From positions 2,108,001 through 2,172,000 of the forward strand of contig NZ_JAQNDK010000002.1 in the NCBI RefSeq assembly GCF_028368935.1: a DNA stretch of 64,000 nucleotides. The letters are read 5' to 3'. A program made the translations under genes and the position numbers. Position 1 is the first letter of the stretch, and each line of letters begins with the position of its first letter. The notes beneath the pieces were generated by a model. It did not search any database. It was not told the DNA's origin and saw nothing but the letters and a program-made list of their open reading frames with translations. This document shows, in pieces, positions 8,504-17,454 of this stretch. The DNA is from Sorangium aterium. GTDB lineage: Bacteria > Myxococcota_A > Polyangia > Polyangiales > Polyangiaceae.

Positions 8504-8832
8504 TAGAAAACGGTGGTGAATGGTAAGACGGTGGTACACGAGGATTGCTGTCCAGGCCGAGCCGCGCGCCGTGCGCTCGCTCCGGCTGGACGGGATCCGT
8601 CCGCGACTTCCAGCCCCGGCGCGAACGTCGGGGTTCTCCCGCGGTCGCATACGGTTTTGTCCCGCAGAACCGGCGCCTCAGCGACGGAGAGGCCTTGAAG
8701 AAGGTGTGGGGGCGCTCGTCGACGAGGGGCAGGTCCACGCGTCATCGCTCCCATCGCGGTCAGTCGGGCGCCGGCGCTCGGCCTGCCTCCCCGCAAGTGA
8801 GGTTGGCGACGTGTGGCATGTCGCGTGGCGCG

Positions 8833-11298
8833 TCAGCGACAGAAGAGGAACCTGCAGTTCCCGGACGCGCACTGGTTGTCCTTCGTGCACGCCGCTCCCC
8901 GGCCGCGCTTGTCGACGCACTCGCCCTCGTTGGTGCCCCACCCGCAGAACTGGCCCGCCGCGCAGTGCGCGTCGGAGCGGCAGAGGCACGTCTGGGTGAG
9001 ATCGCCGCAGCGGTTGCTGGGGCACTCCTCGTTCACACGGCAGCCCTGGCCGATGGCCTTCGATCCGGGCGTGTAGCAGAAGCCCGCGCCGGCGATCAGC
9101 CCGCCGCAGCGGCCGGAGGCGCACTCGCTGTCGCGCGTGCACAGCTGATGCTCGGCCTTCTTCGGCACGCAGGCGTTGTCGCCGCCGACTCCAGGCGTCT
9201 TGAGCGCGCAGCGGAGGCCGCTGCCGCAATCGGCGTCGTCGTTGCAGACGCAGCGCCCCGGGATCGCGTTGCAGGCGACGGCGGTGCACTGGCCGCTCTC
9301 GCACTCCTCATCGAACCGGCAGCTCCCGCCCAGCGCCTGAAATCCAGGGCAGTAGGCCGCGCCGCACTTCGTGGGATAGGCAGACTCCCGCTCCTCCGCC
9401 GTCACGAAGGGCGCGATGCCGCTCTCGTCGAGATCGTTGGCGGGATCGGCCATCCCGGCCCGCGGCCCCTGGGCGCGCTCCCACATGCGGAGGAAGGCCT
9501 CCGTCGAGGATCTCAGGCCGGTCGTGTCCACGCCCAGGCGATCCAGGTCGGCCAGGAGGTCGGGCAGCATCCCCTCGTGGGCCAGGCCCTTCTCGTCGAA
9601 CTCCGCCCCCAGGGGGCCGGGCCCCTGCGCGCGCTGCTCCCAGGCCTGGCAATCGGCCTCTGCCTGGAACGCCGCCGAGCAGGCGCCGTCCTCGCCGAAG
9701 CGCGGCCGGGTCTGCTGGATGAAGCCGTTGAGATCGGCGCCGAAGGCCATGGGGACCTTCAGGCCGAGCCGCCCGTACTCGTAGGCCTGCGCGAAGGAGC
9801 GCGACGAGCCCTGGCAGCTGTTCTCGACCGAGCTGCGGTTGTACTGCCGGGTCTCGTCGTGCGCCGTGCGCAGGCCGAAGATGCCGCCCGTCTGCCGGAG
9901 CATCCGGATCACCCGCGCCGGCGTGGACTTCTCCTTTTCGGCCACCGCCGGGGCCATGATCTCCCGGAAGTGACCGTGGGAGATGTAGATCGGATAATAG
10001 TCGCGCGCCCGCGCCAGCTGGAACACCCGATCGACGCCGCGCTCCGAGAGGTGCGCGACGTCGAGCAGCATCCCCCGGTCCATCATCTCGCCGACGAGCG
10101 CCTCGCCGAGGGGCGTCAGCCCGCGCATGTTGCGGCAGCTCGCGTCGACATCCATGCCCAGCGTGACCCCCGCGAGGGTGGCGCCGCAGTCGGTGTCGAT
10201 GAAGCAGCTCTCTGTGTACTGCGCGAGCTGGAAGATCGGGTTGTGCAGCGCCGCCCCGCCAAAGGCGTTGTCGACCTGGTGCACCGGCTGGAGCGTCCGG
10301 ACCCCCAGGGCGTGGTACCTGGCGAGCTGCGCGCGCATCTTCGCCGCGTCGACGTCTCGGCCGAACAGGTGGCTGGCCTCGATGGACAGCACCACCGCCA
10401 GCTTGCCCGCGCCGATGATCTGCCGGGCGTGCGCCGGCGAGAGCGCGATCTCCATCCAGCCGGCGTTTTGCGCGGCCAGCGCGCGGGTCATCTGGATCTG
10501 GAGATCGACATCCACCATCTCGTCGCAGGCCCGCTGCCGGTTCTGCTCCGGCAGGATCGAGCAGAGCCAGTCGTAGCTCACCGCCGACATGACGATGAGG
10601 CTCAGCCCGCGATCGTGCGCCGCGCGCAGCCAGCTCACATGGCCCTGCTGGTGAGCGATGGTGTCCCAGCGCGGCCACCCCTCGGAGAAGCGCTTTCGCC
10701 CGAGGTGGAGCCCTGTGTCGCCGCTCGTCCCCTCCGTCTGGCCGATCACCTCCGAGCCGAGGACGCCGCCTCCCAGGCCGAGCAGCGCTGAAAGCGCGCC
10801 GCTGCTGGCGAAATCGAGCATCGCCGACTGAGGGCACCGGTCCAGGAGCGCGCTGAGATCCTGTCGAACGCGGCCGTGATCGCCCCCTGGGCTGCCGCCG
10901 TCGCAATCGTCCAGCGCGCCGGCGCCGTCGTGCTTGCCGTGGAGCCATCCACCCCCGAACGCCTCCTCCGCCATCATGTGGAAGTGCAGATCCGCGAAGC
11001 CGCTCACCGGGGCTCCGCCGAGCGCCGCCGGGGAGGGGAGGGGGAGCCCCGCCGCGGCGCCGTCTGCCGCCGCGGCGCCGGCGGAGAGGCCGAGCGAGGC
11101 AGAGAGCGCGAGATCGTCCGTCTCGCCCTGCTCGCCGGGAGGCGAGGGCGTTCCCGGGTCGCACGCGGACGCCATGAGGGCGAGGGCGGCAAGGGCCGCG
11201 GTCGCGAAGGGGCGCGGCCAGCGCCGGCGGCGCTCTCGGGGCGCCGGGCCGGGTCGAGTCGATAGAGCAGGTGTCAGGCAATCGTAGGGGCAGGTCAT
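8833..11298 (-). CDS. Lipoprotein with peptidase M19-like domain and Cys-rich tail
   Basis: This is an 821-residue protein. A signal sequence ends in LALMASAC (Cys46), giving a lipoprotein. Residues about 95-620 resemble renal-dipeptidase-like peptidase M19/amidohydrolase folds: a DLHFH metal motif (H104, H106), VVLSIEASHLFG, LTPLGEALVGEMMDRGMLLD and YISHGHF. The last 180 residues carry repeated units of the type C-x-x-D-x-E-C-x-S-G-x-C, found in myxobacterial surface proteins. I infer a surface-anchored metal hydrolase, with dipeptide or another amide as possible substrate. The start ATG lacks a good ribosome-binding site, so it may lie further in. It diverges from the next gene. Confidence 0.78.
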   Translation of the reverse strand: MTCPYDCLTPALSTRPGPAPRERRRRWPRPFATAALAALALMASACDPGTPSPPGEQGETDDLALSASLGLSAGAAAADGAAAGLPLPSPAALGGAPVSGFADLHFHMMAEEAFGGGWLHGKHDGAGALDDCDGGSPGGDHGRVRQDLSALLDRCPQSAMLDFASSGALSALLGLGGGVLGSEVIGQTEGTSGDTGLHLGRKRFSEGWPRWDTIAHQQGHVSWLRAAHDRGLSLIVMSAVSYDWLCSILPEQNRQRACDEMVDVDLQIQMTRALAAQNAGWMEIALSPAHARQIIGAGKLAVVLSIEASHLFGRDVDAAKMRAQLARYHALGVRTLQPVHQVDNAFGGAALHNPIFQLAQYTESCFIDTDCGATLAGVTLGMDVDASCRNMRGLTPLGEALVGEMMDRGMLLDVAHLSERGVDRVFQLARARDYYPIYISHGHFREIMAPAVAEKEKSTPARVIRMLRQTGGIFGLRTAHDETRQYNRSSVENSCQGSSRSFAQAYEYGRLGLKVPMAFGADLNGFIQQTRPRFGEDGACSAAFQAEADCQAWEQRAQGPGPLGAEFDEKGLAHEGMLPDLLADLDRLGVDTTGLRSSTEAFLRMWERAQGPRAGMADPANDLDESGIAPFVTAEERESAYPTKCGAAYCPGFQALGGSCRFDEECESGQCTAVACNAIPGRCVCNDDADCGSGLRCALKTPGVGGDNACVPKKAEHQLCTRDSECASGRCGGLIAGAGFCYTPGSKAIGQGCRVNEECPSNRCGDLTQTCLCRSDAHCAAGQFCGWGTNEGECVDKRGRGAACTKDNQCASGNCRFLFCR

Positions 11299-11573
11299 GG
11301 GTGTCGCGGTCCGAGGGTCGTGGGTGTTCCAGGCGCTGAGGACGCCCGGTTATCTGGGGTAGTTTCCACCGCATTTTCAAGCGGTGCACCGCGCCCGCGC
11401 GGCGCGTGGCGGGTTTTGTCAGCGCCTGGCGCGTTTTGTCGCCTTCGCCGCCGGTCCAGAGGCAGCTACTCCACGCAACGATGGGAGACCGCGAGCCGCT
11501 CCGCGAGCGGGCACGGCGGCCGACCGCGTCACGTCCGCTCATCTCGGCCGACCAGGCCGTCGGGGTTGATTCA

Positions 11574-14500
11574 ATGACAGTTCTCAGGTCCATGCTGATA
11601 CGCCGGCTCATCCAACCACGAGGCGCCCTCGTGCATTCGAGGCTCGCGGGGCGCCTCCCGCTCCTCCTTTGCCTGGGCATCGTCACACCGGCCTGCGCGG
11701 GCGGCGCCGACGAGCCGAGCGAGCCGAACGAGCCCATAGGAAGCGTGCAGCAAGCGCTCTGCTCCGCGGACGACGTGGGCTGCCAGAGCGGCGCCCCGAG
11801 CTGGCCGAAATGGTCTCAGCAGCCCGATCGGCCGGACGCCGTCTTCGAGAAGTTCGAGACCGGCTCGGGCGCCGGGAGCGCGTCGAGCAGCGCCAGCGCC
11901 AGCAGCGCGTCGAGCAGCGCAAGCAGCGCAAGCAGCGCAAGCAGCGCAAGCGGGGCCGGCGGAGGCTCAGGCTTTGAGTTCAAGCCCAAGGCGTGCGACC
12001 CGAACCTGCTCGGCAAGATGCCGAAGAGCCCGAACCCGAAGGGCGCCGATCTCCAGAACATCACGACGAACTTCCATGTCCTGCAGTCGATGCAGCTCCT
12101 CTCGTCGATCGTCAACAAGACGGCCGAGGCCATCAACGCCGCCGACACGGAGACCATCGAGGACGCCGGCAAAGGCAGGTGCATCTGCACCCAGCAAGTG
12201 GTCCCCGGGTGCACGGACGTCATCCAGAAGAGCCAGACGACCTACGAGGAGTGCTCCGACTTCTGCGATCCGGCCACGACGCCGACGAACACCTGCAGCA
12301 TGGGCGTGCTCGTTTGGCTCTCCAACGACGTCCAGCAGACCCAGGCGGGCAAGGAGAAATGGGCCTTCAAGGCGGTCAAGTGGCTCGACAAGATGGCCGG
12401 CGAGATCTCCGACGGGCGCTTCGCCGATTTCCTGGAGCAGATCGGCGGCGAGCTCGAGAACGCGACGGAGGTGCTCGCGAAGATCCAGTGTTATATCGAC
12501 CTCTACACCGAGGGCTACCACCTCGGCAGCTACTCCGAGCAGCGGCCCGATCTGCACATGTGCATCCCCTGGGCCGGCCATGGCGCGTACGCCACGATGG
12601 GCGAGAGCGGCGACGGCAGGTGGGGCATCGGCGGCCGCTACGAGTCGCGTAACCTGAGCGAGGAGCGGCGTGCCCAGATGCGCACCGGCGGCTTCGCCGT
12701 GACGGCGTTTGGCAAGACGCTGAGCATCCTCCCGGGGATGGAGTTCAACATGCAGCTCGACGGGTACAAGTGGTTCAACCGCGAAGCCCCCCTCGGCATC
12801 CCGGCCTTCGGCCACTCGGGCGGCGGGGGCTTGAGCCTCTCCGCCGCCAAGAAGAACGGGGTCTTCTACCTCGCGGACGGGAAGCAGGTCGAATCGCTCG
12901 ACACCGACCACGACGGCCGGGTGTCTCCGCAGGAGTTCCTCATCGGGACCTACATGCCGTTCTCTTACACGGCGGACTACACGCCGGCCGGCGCTCCGAG
13001 CCCGGCCACCTGGCCCAGGGACGCGGCGGAGCCGGTCGAGGACTGGGAGGGGCGCTCCGCCGCCGTCATGGCCGCGGCGCTCAACCTGGATATGCAGATG
13101 AAGCCGATCGAGAAGGAGCTGACGAAGATCCCGCTCCCCCCGGTCCCCGGCGCGTTCCTCATCCCGTACTTCAAGCTCGGCGCAGGGGTCAAGTGGTACG
13201 ACGAGGCCTATTTCATGCGCAAGCGCCTGCAGGAGGCGCTCAACAAGCACACGAACCACAAGATCGAGAATGTCGATTTCGATCGCAACATGCACCCGTT
13301 CCAGGCGCCGGACGTGACGGGCGAGGCGGGGACGCAGATCTCGGTGCGCCCGGAGATCGGCGCGAAGCTCTTCCTCGGCGTGCCGCTCGGCAAGCGGCTG
13401 AAGGTCGGCGTGGAGGCGAGCATCGGCTTCTCCGTGGATCTCAAGCCGAGCGGATCCGGCGGCGTGGTCGACCTCAACACCTCGCTCGAGCGGGCGCTCG
13501 TGAACAGCAACCCTGACGAGTCGCTCGAGTGCAAGCCCGTCTTCAACTACAAAGATCAGACGTACTGCTCGAACCGTTTCGTCGAGGAGTCCGAGATGAA
13601 CCTCGGCTGCTCCCCGCTCGATACCAACAACTCCTGCTGCCTCTCCTTCATCACCGGCGGCCGCGCCTGCATCGACGACTGGACGGGGATCACCCAAGAG
13701 CTGTGCAATCCCGGCAAGCTCTCGTACGAGCTGTTCTCCACCTTCATGAAGGAGAAGAAGGCCAAGCAGCTCAAGACCGCCTTCCAGCAAGGCTTCACCG
13801 CCAAGTGGAACGCGAACAAGACCTGTGACGAGTGCGACAGCGACGGCACCTGCGCGACCGACGTGCGCAGCGACGATCTCCGCGACATCTCGGGCTGCCA
13901 AAAGCACGGCGTCTGCTGCCTCCCCGTGGCGTCGTCGCCCTTCGGCCTGGCGGGGTCGCGCGGCCTCGTGAACGCCAGCTACGCGCAGGCCCGCTTCCTC
14001 CAGACCGGCGACCTTGCCTACGACGCGTCGACGCGCATGCTCTACGTCGCGGACCGGACCGCCGTGCGCCGCATCGACCTGACGAGCGGCGCGGTGACGA
14101 CGATCGCGGGGTCGACGACCTCGGGCACCACCGACGGCGTGGGCACCGCCGCGCGGTTCAACACCATCTCGGGCATCACGCTCCACAACGGCGCCCTCTA
14201 CATCGCGGATCGCGGCAGCCGCACGATCCGCAAGCTCACGCTGAGCAGCGGCCAGGTCACGACGATCGCCGACCGCACCGTGGTCGGCACGCCGCGTGAC
14301 GTGGCCGTGGAGGGAGGCAACCTGTACGTCACGAACAGCGGAGACCGCACGCTGGTCTGGATCGACCTCGCGACGGGCGCGAACATCGCGGTCGCCGGCC
14401 TGGCCTCCTCGTCCGGGAACGTCGACGGCGTGGGGACGACCGCGCGGTTCGCGGAGCCGTCCGGCATCGTCGCCGACGGGCACGGCAACCTGTACATCGC

Positions 14501-15086
14501 CGACGCGTTCAATCACTCGCTGCGCCGGTTCGAGATCGCGACCTCGATGGTCACCACCGTGGCAGGCAACGGCACCGCGGGCTCCGCGGACGGCGTCGGG
14601 ACGGCCGCTCGGCTCAGCTCCCCGCAGGCGCTCGCGATCGACGGCTCTGGAAGCGTGTTCATCGGCGAGGGCAACAGGCCCGGTCGCATCCGGCGCTTCG
14701 ACCCGGCGCTCGGCGCCACGGCCACGGTCGCCGGCGGGCCTGGCACCGTGTGGCAAGACGGCCTGGCCACGACGGCCGTCCTCGAGCTGCCCGGCGGCCT
14801 CGCCGTGCTGCCCTCCGGCGACATCTACGTGAGCGACACGCTGCCGTCGACGGTCCGCAAGATCGGGAGCAACTGCGACTCGACGATCCCGGGAGCCGTT
14901 ACCTACGACGCCACGGAGGCCGAGTGCCCTGGCACCTTCGGCGCGTACCGCTGCGTGACCGAGACAAAGAGCGATGTCGTCGAGTGGAGGGGCCCGGGTG
15001 CCACCCGCTCCACTCGGGCTTCCAGTCCGCGTGCGGCTGCGCGTCGAACGCCGACTGCGCGAGCGGCGAGACGTGCGACGCGGTGA
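11574..15086 (+). CDS. Giant Cys-rich NHL-repeat lipoprotein, N-terminal part (frameshifted)
   Basis: A signal sequence (LPLLLCLGIVTPAC) is followed by a serine/alanine linker at residues about 96-129 encoded by an AGC-rich repeat, a cysteine-containing domain, an EF-hand-like loop DTDHDGRVSPQEF near residue 443, and a beta-propeller of NHL repeats at about 796-1090 (recurring LYIADR, TIAG, DGVGT and ARF motifs). The frame is meaningful to about position 14998 and then turns into arginine/alanine-rich nonsense before stopping at 15086, while the continuation reads on in another frame. I infer one secreted, calcium-binding surface protein of about 1,890 residues, broken by a one-base frameshift. 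MLIRR at 11592 is an alternative start. Confidence 0.75.
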   Translation: MTVLRSMLIRRLIQPRGALVHSRLAGRLPLLLCLGIVTPACAGGADEPSEPNEPIGSVQQALCSADDVGCQSGAPSWPKWSQQPDRPDAVFEKFETGSGAGSASSSASASSASSSASSASSASSASGAGGGSGFEFKPKACDPNLLGKMPKSPNPKGADLQNITTNFHVLQSMQLLSSIVNKTAEAINAADTETIEDAGKGRCICTQQVVPGCTDVIQKSQTTYEECSDFCDPATTPTNTCSMGVLVWLSNDVQQTQAGKEKWAFKAVKWLDKMAGEISDGRFADFLEQIGGELENATEVLAKIQCYIDLYTEGYHLGSYSEQRPDLHMCIPWAGHGAYATMGESGDGRWGIGGRYESRNLSEERRAQMRTGGFAVTAFGKTLSILPGMEFNMQLDGYKWFNREAPLGIPAFGHSGGGGLSLSAAKKNGVFYLADGKQVESLDTDHDGRVSPQEFLIGTYMPFSYTADYTPAGAPSPATWPRDAAEPVEDWEGRSAAVMAAALNLDMQMKPIEKELTKIPLPPVPGAFLIPYFKLGAGVKWYDEAYFMRKRLQEALNKHTNHKIENVDFDRNMHPFQAPDVTGEAGTQISVRPEIGAKLFLGVPLGKRLKVGVEASIGFSVDLKPSGSGGVVDLNTSLERALVNSNPDESLECKPVFNYKDQTYCSNRFVEESEMNLGCSPLDTNNSCCLSFITGGRACIDDWTGITQELCNPGKLSYELFSTFMKEKKAKQLKTAFQQGFTAKWNANKTCDECDSDGTCATDVRSDDLRDISGCQKHGVCCLPVASSPFGLAGSRGLVNASYAQARFLQTGDLAYDASTRMLYVADRTAVRRIDLTSGAVTTIAGSTTSGTTDGVGTAARFNTISGITLHNGALYIADRGSRTIRKLTLSSGQVTTIADRTVVGTPRDVAVEGGNLYVTNSGDRTLVWIDLATGANIAVAGLASSSGNVDGVGTTARFAEPSGIVADGHGNLYIADAFNHSLRRFEIATSMVTTVAGNGTAGSADGVGTAARLSSPQALAIDGSGSVFIGEGNRPGRIRRFDPALGATATVAGGPGTVWQDGLATTAVLELPGGLAVLPSGDIYVSDTLPSTVRKIGSNCDSTIPGAVTYDATEAECPGTFGAYRCVTETKSDVVEWRGPGATRSTRASSPRAAARRTPTARAARRATR

Positions 15087-17239
15087 AGAAGCTGTGCACC
15101 GTCGGCGGAACGCCGGTCGACTGCCTGTGCAGCGCGGACCCGAACCCGACCTGCGCGAGCGAGCCAGGCCGCACGTGCGTCGAGGGCGCGTGCGCCCGCC
15201 GCTGCAACTACGACGTTGCCACCGCGGACACCGTCTGCGGCTACGGTCAGGTCTGCACGCCTGACGGCGCGTGCGCGCCGCAGGGTGGCGCCCAGTTCGC
15301 CGAGCAGGTGATCTGGGGGCTCAAGAACCCGGAGGCGCCCGCCCACGCGATCGCCACCTACGGCATGAGCGAGATCGAGCTGATCGCCGCGCTCAACGCG
15401 GGCATTCACGTCGGCCTCGAGGTCAAGCTGTTCAAGAAGCCGAAGAAGTTCACGCTCTGGGACTGGCGCCGGTCCTGGGATATCGGCTCTGTCGAGAAGG
15501 CCAAGTTCCAGCCCGGCCTCGAGGCGACGTACCAGTGGGACAGCACGTCGCTCGGCCAGGTGACGAACTACCAGCCGGAACAGGTGAAGCGCTACGCGAC
15601 CGTCACGTCGGAGACCGCCGACTTCCTGGCGTGGTGCAAGGACGAGCTGCCGCTCTACGCGGAGGACCCGCTGCCCCCCACCACGGAGGACGTCACGGGC
15701 GGCGTGCAGGAGGTCCTCAGCTTCGGCTTCGACCTGGGAGAGCAGGTGTCCACGATGGAGAACCTCTGCATCGAAGGTCGGCCCATGATGGAGTGGCTGC
15801 AGGACAAGGACGCGCTCGCCGAGAAGTTCGTGACCGGCACCTGCACGTACGTCGGACTTGTGAGCGGCTTGCGCGGCAACCTCAGCTTCCCGTGCCAGGA
15901 CGCGCACATCAACCTGCTCAAGCACTGGGGCTGCCTCGACGCGGAGGGCTCCGCCGTCGCCAACCAGCTGCGGGTGGGCGCCTTCAGCGGCGCCGTCGTC
16001 AACACCCCGACGCCCACGTTCGATCTGACCGCGCTGCTGTACGACACGAGCAACGGGCTCGAGGCGTCCAACCTGGTGCACCCCAGCGCTTTGGCCGAGG
16101 CGTGGCTCGCCGAGGTGGAGGCCTGCTTCGACGATCACTCCGAGGACACCGTGCCTTGCTCGTGCCTCGACGACACGGATTGCACGACGGGGCCGGGGCA
16201 GACCTGCGTGAGCGGGACGTGCCAGGGCCCCGAGGACGACATCATCCAGTGCTCCGTCGTGAAGAACGCGGGCGTGACCGTCGAGCGCTGCTGCGGCGAC
16301 GGCGTCCAGCAGGCGTCCGAGCTGTGCGACGACGGCAATGCGCAGAGCGGCGACGGCTGCTCGTCGAGCTGCCTCCTGGAGACGAAGGGCGCGTGCTGCC
16401 AGTCCCAGGGCTGCACCGACCTCGGCACGGGCGGCATCAGCTCCAGCGCGAGCTGCCGTGAGGCCGGCGGCTACTTCGTGAGCGGCTACAGCTGCGCGCA
16501 GATCGACGCCTGCGGGGCCGAGCCCATCGGCTCGTGCACGGAGCCCGACGGCGCCTGTCACACGCCGACCTACGAGGCGCAGTGCGACGCGGTGAGCGGC
16601 GTGTTCGTCGTCGGCGGCCACTGCGAGAACGAGCCGGAGCGGCTGACGCTCCAGCCCGGCAGCGCCGGCGTCGATGCGACAATCACCAGCCTGAGCTCGG
16701 GTGTCGGGACCAACAATGGGAATTCCCCGAACCTGACCGCGGGGCTGTGGACCTCTGGCGGCACCAAATACGCGAACCGGGGCCTGTTCCGCTTCGATCT
16801 GTCGCCCATCCCGGCGGGCTCCACGATCGAGCGGGCGCGCCTCAGCCTCTACGCCGATCCCGCCGCGCGCCTCTACGGCCAGGGTACCTCGAACGGCCTC
16901 GGCCCGGGGCACTCGACGCTCGGCGGCTCCAACGCCTTCCTGCTCCAGCGCGTCACCTCGGCGTGGCAGGAGAACACCGTGACCTGGGCCAACCAGCCCA
17001 CGACCACGGCGCTCCACGAGGTGCTCCTGCCGCGGAGCACGTCGGATGGTCAGGATTACGAGCGCGTGGACGTGACGGAACTCGTGCGGGACATGCTGAG
17101 CGCGCCCTCGAGCAACCACGGCTTCCTGATGCGGCTCCAGGACGAGGTGGTGAAGCACCGGGAGGTCTCGTTCACGTCGAGCGACTACGCGGTCGACGTG
17201 CGGCGCCCCAAGCTCGAGGTGGTGTTCCGGAGGCCCTGA
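14999..17239 (+). CDS. C-terminal part of the frameshifted Cys-rich lipoprotein (DUF4215, DNRLRE)
   Basis: This frame has no start of its own at a sensible place and begins in mid-domain with CHPLHSGFQSACGC, directly after the good part of the preceding frame ends. It holds EGF-like or dickkopf-like cysteine modules, a 300-residue unrecognised middle region, a DUF4215 repeat (CCGDGVQQ to CDDGN) near 16290-16380, and a C-terminal DNRLRE domain from about 16650 (RGLFRFDLSPIP, ENTVTWANQP). DNRLRE domains are beta-sandwiches of secreted proteins. It is best read as the second half of the same polypeptide, surface exposed. Confidence 0.7.
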   Translation, partial: CHPLHSGFQSACGCASNADCASGETCDAVKKLCTVGGTPVDCLCSADPNPTCASEPGRTCVEGACARRCNYDVATADTVCGYGQVCTPDGACAPQGGAQFAEQVIWGLKNPEAPAHAIATYGMSEIELIAALNAGIHVGLEVKLFKKPKKFTLWDWRRSWDIGSVEKAKFQPGLEATYQWDSTSLGQVTNYQPEQVKRYATVTSETADFLAWCKDELPLYAEDPLPPTTEDVTGGVQEVLSFGFDLGEQVSTMENLCIEGRPMMEWLQDKDALAEKFVTGTCTYVGLVSGLRGNLSFPCQDAHINLLKHWGCLDAEGSAVANQLRVGAFSGAVVNTPTPTFDLTALLYDTSNGLEASNLVHPSALAEAWLAEVEACFDDHSEDTVPCSCLDDTDCTTGPGQTCVSGTCQGPEDDIIQCSVVKNAGVTVERCCGDGVQQASELCDDGNAQSGDGCSSSCLLETKGACCQSQGCTDLGTGGISSSASCREAGGYFVSGYSCAQIDACGAEPIGSCTEPDGACHTPTYEAQCDAVSGVFVVGGHCENEPERLTLQPGSAGVDATITSLSSGVGTNNGNSPNLTAGLWTSGGTKYANRGLFRFDLSPIPAGSTIERARLSLYADPAARLYGQGTSNGLGPGHSTLGGSNAFLLQRVTSAWQENTVTWANQPTTTALHEVLLPRSTSDGQDYERVDVTELVRDMLSAPSSNHGFLMRLQDEVVKHREVSFTSSDYAVDVRRPKLEVVFRRP

Positions 17240-17253
17240 ACGCCGGCGCGATA

Positions 17254-17378
17254 GAGCGACGGTCACCCGCTTCGGAGACGGGCCCACCTCGGCATTTTCG
17301 GTGCTCAGCGCACCGGAGTGCGCCTGCGCGCCGAAAACGCCGATCTGGGCCCGTCTCCTGCGCGGGAGACCGCCGCTC
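17254..17378. repeat. 125-bp imperfect inverted repeat
   Basis: Arms 17254-17301 and 17331-17378, each 48 bases, are reverse complements at roughly 40 positions. The best paired core is GGAGACGGGCCC with its partner GGGCCCGTCTCC. The loop contains a second perfect hairpin, GCGCAC-CGGA-GTGCGC. It fills most of the gap between the giant lipoprotein and the VWA gene. There is no U-tract, so it is not a classic terminator. It may be a REP-like or MITE-like palindromic unit, or a transcript-end stabiliser. Confidence 0.7.
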
Positions 17379-17454
17379 TGCTCTGCATGGTGCAAAGGTG
17401 GGCAGAAACCGCTGTATACCTTTGGTTTTGATCGACACTCAAGAAGGATTGGAG

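Noticed and set aside
11967-14756. A 929-residue open frame on the minus strand opposite the giant lipoprotein
   Set aside because: Composition is Arg/Ala/Gly/Val-rich with no motif, and the plus-strand frame carries real domains; long antisense frames are expected at this GC.
14985-15000. Programmed ribosomal frameshift in the giant lipoprotein
   Set aside because: There is no slippery heptamer of the usual type or downstream stem supporting it; an error or mutation is simpler.
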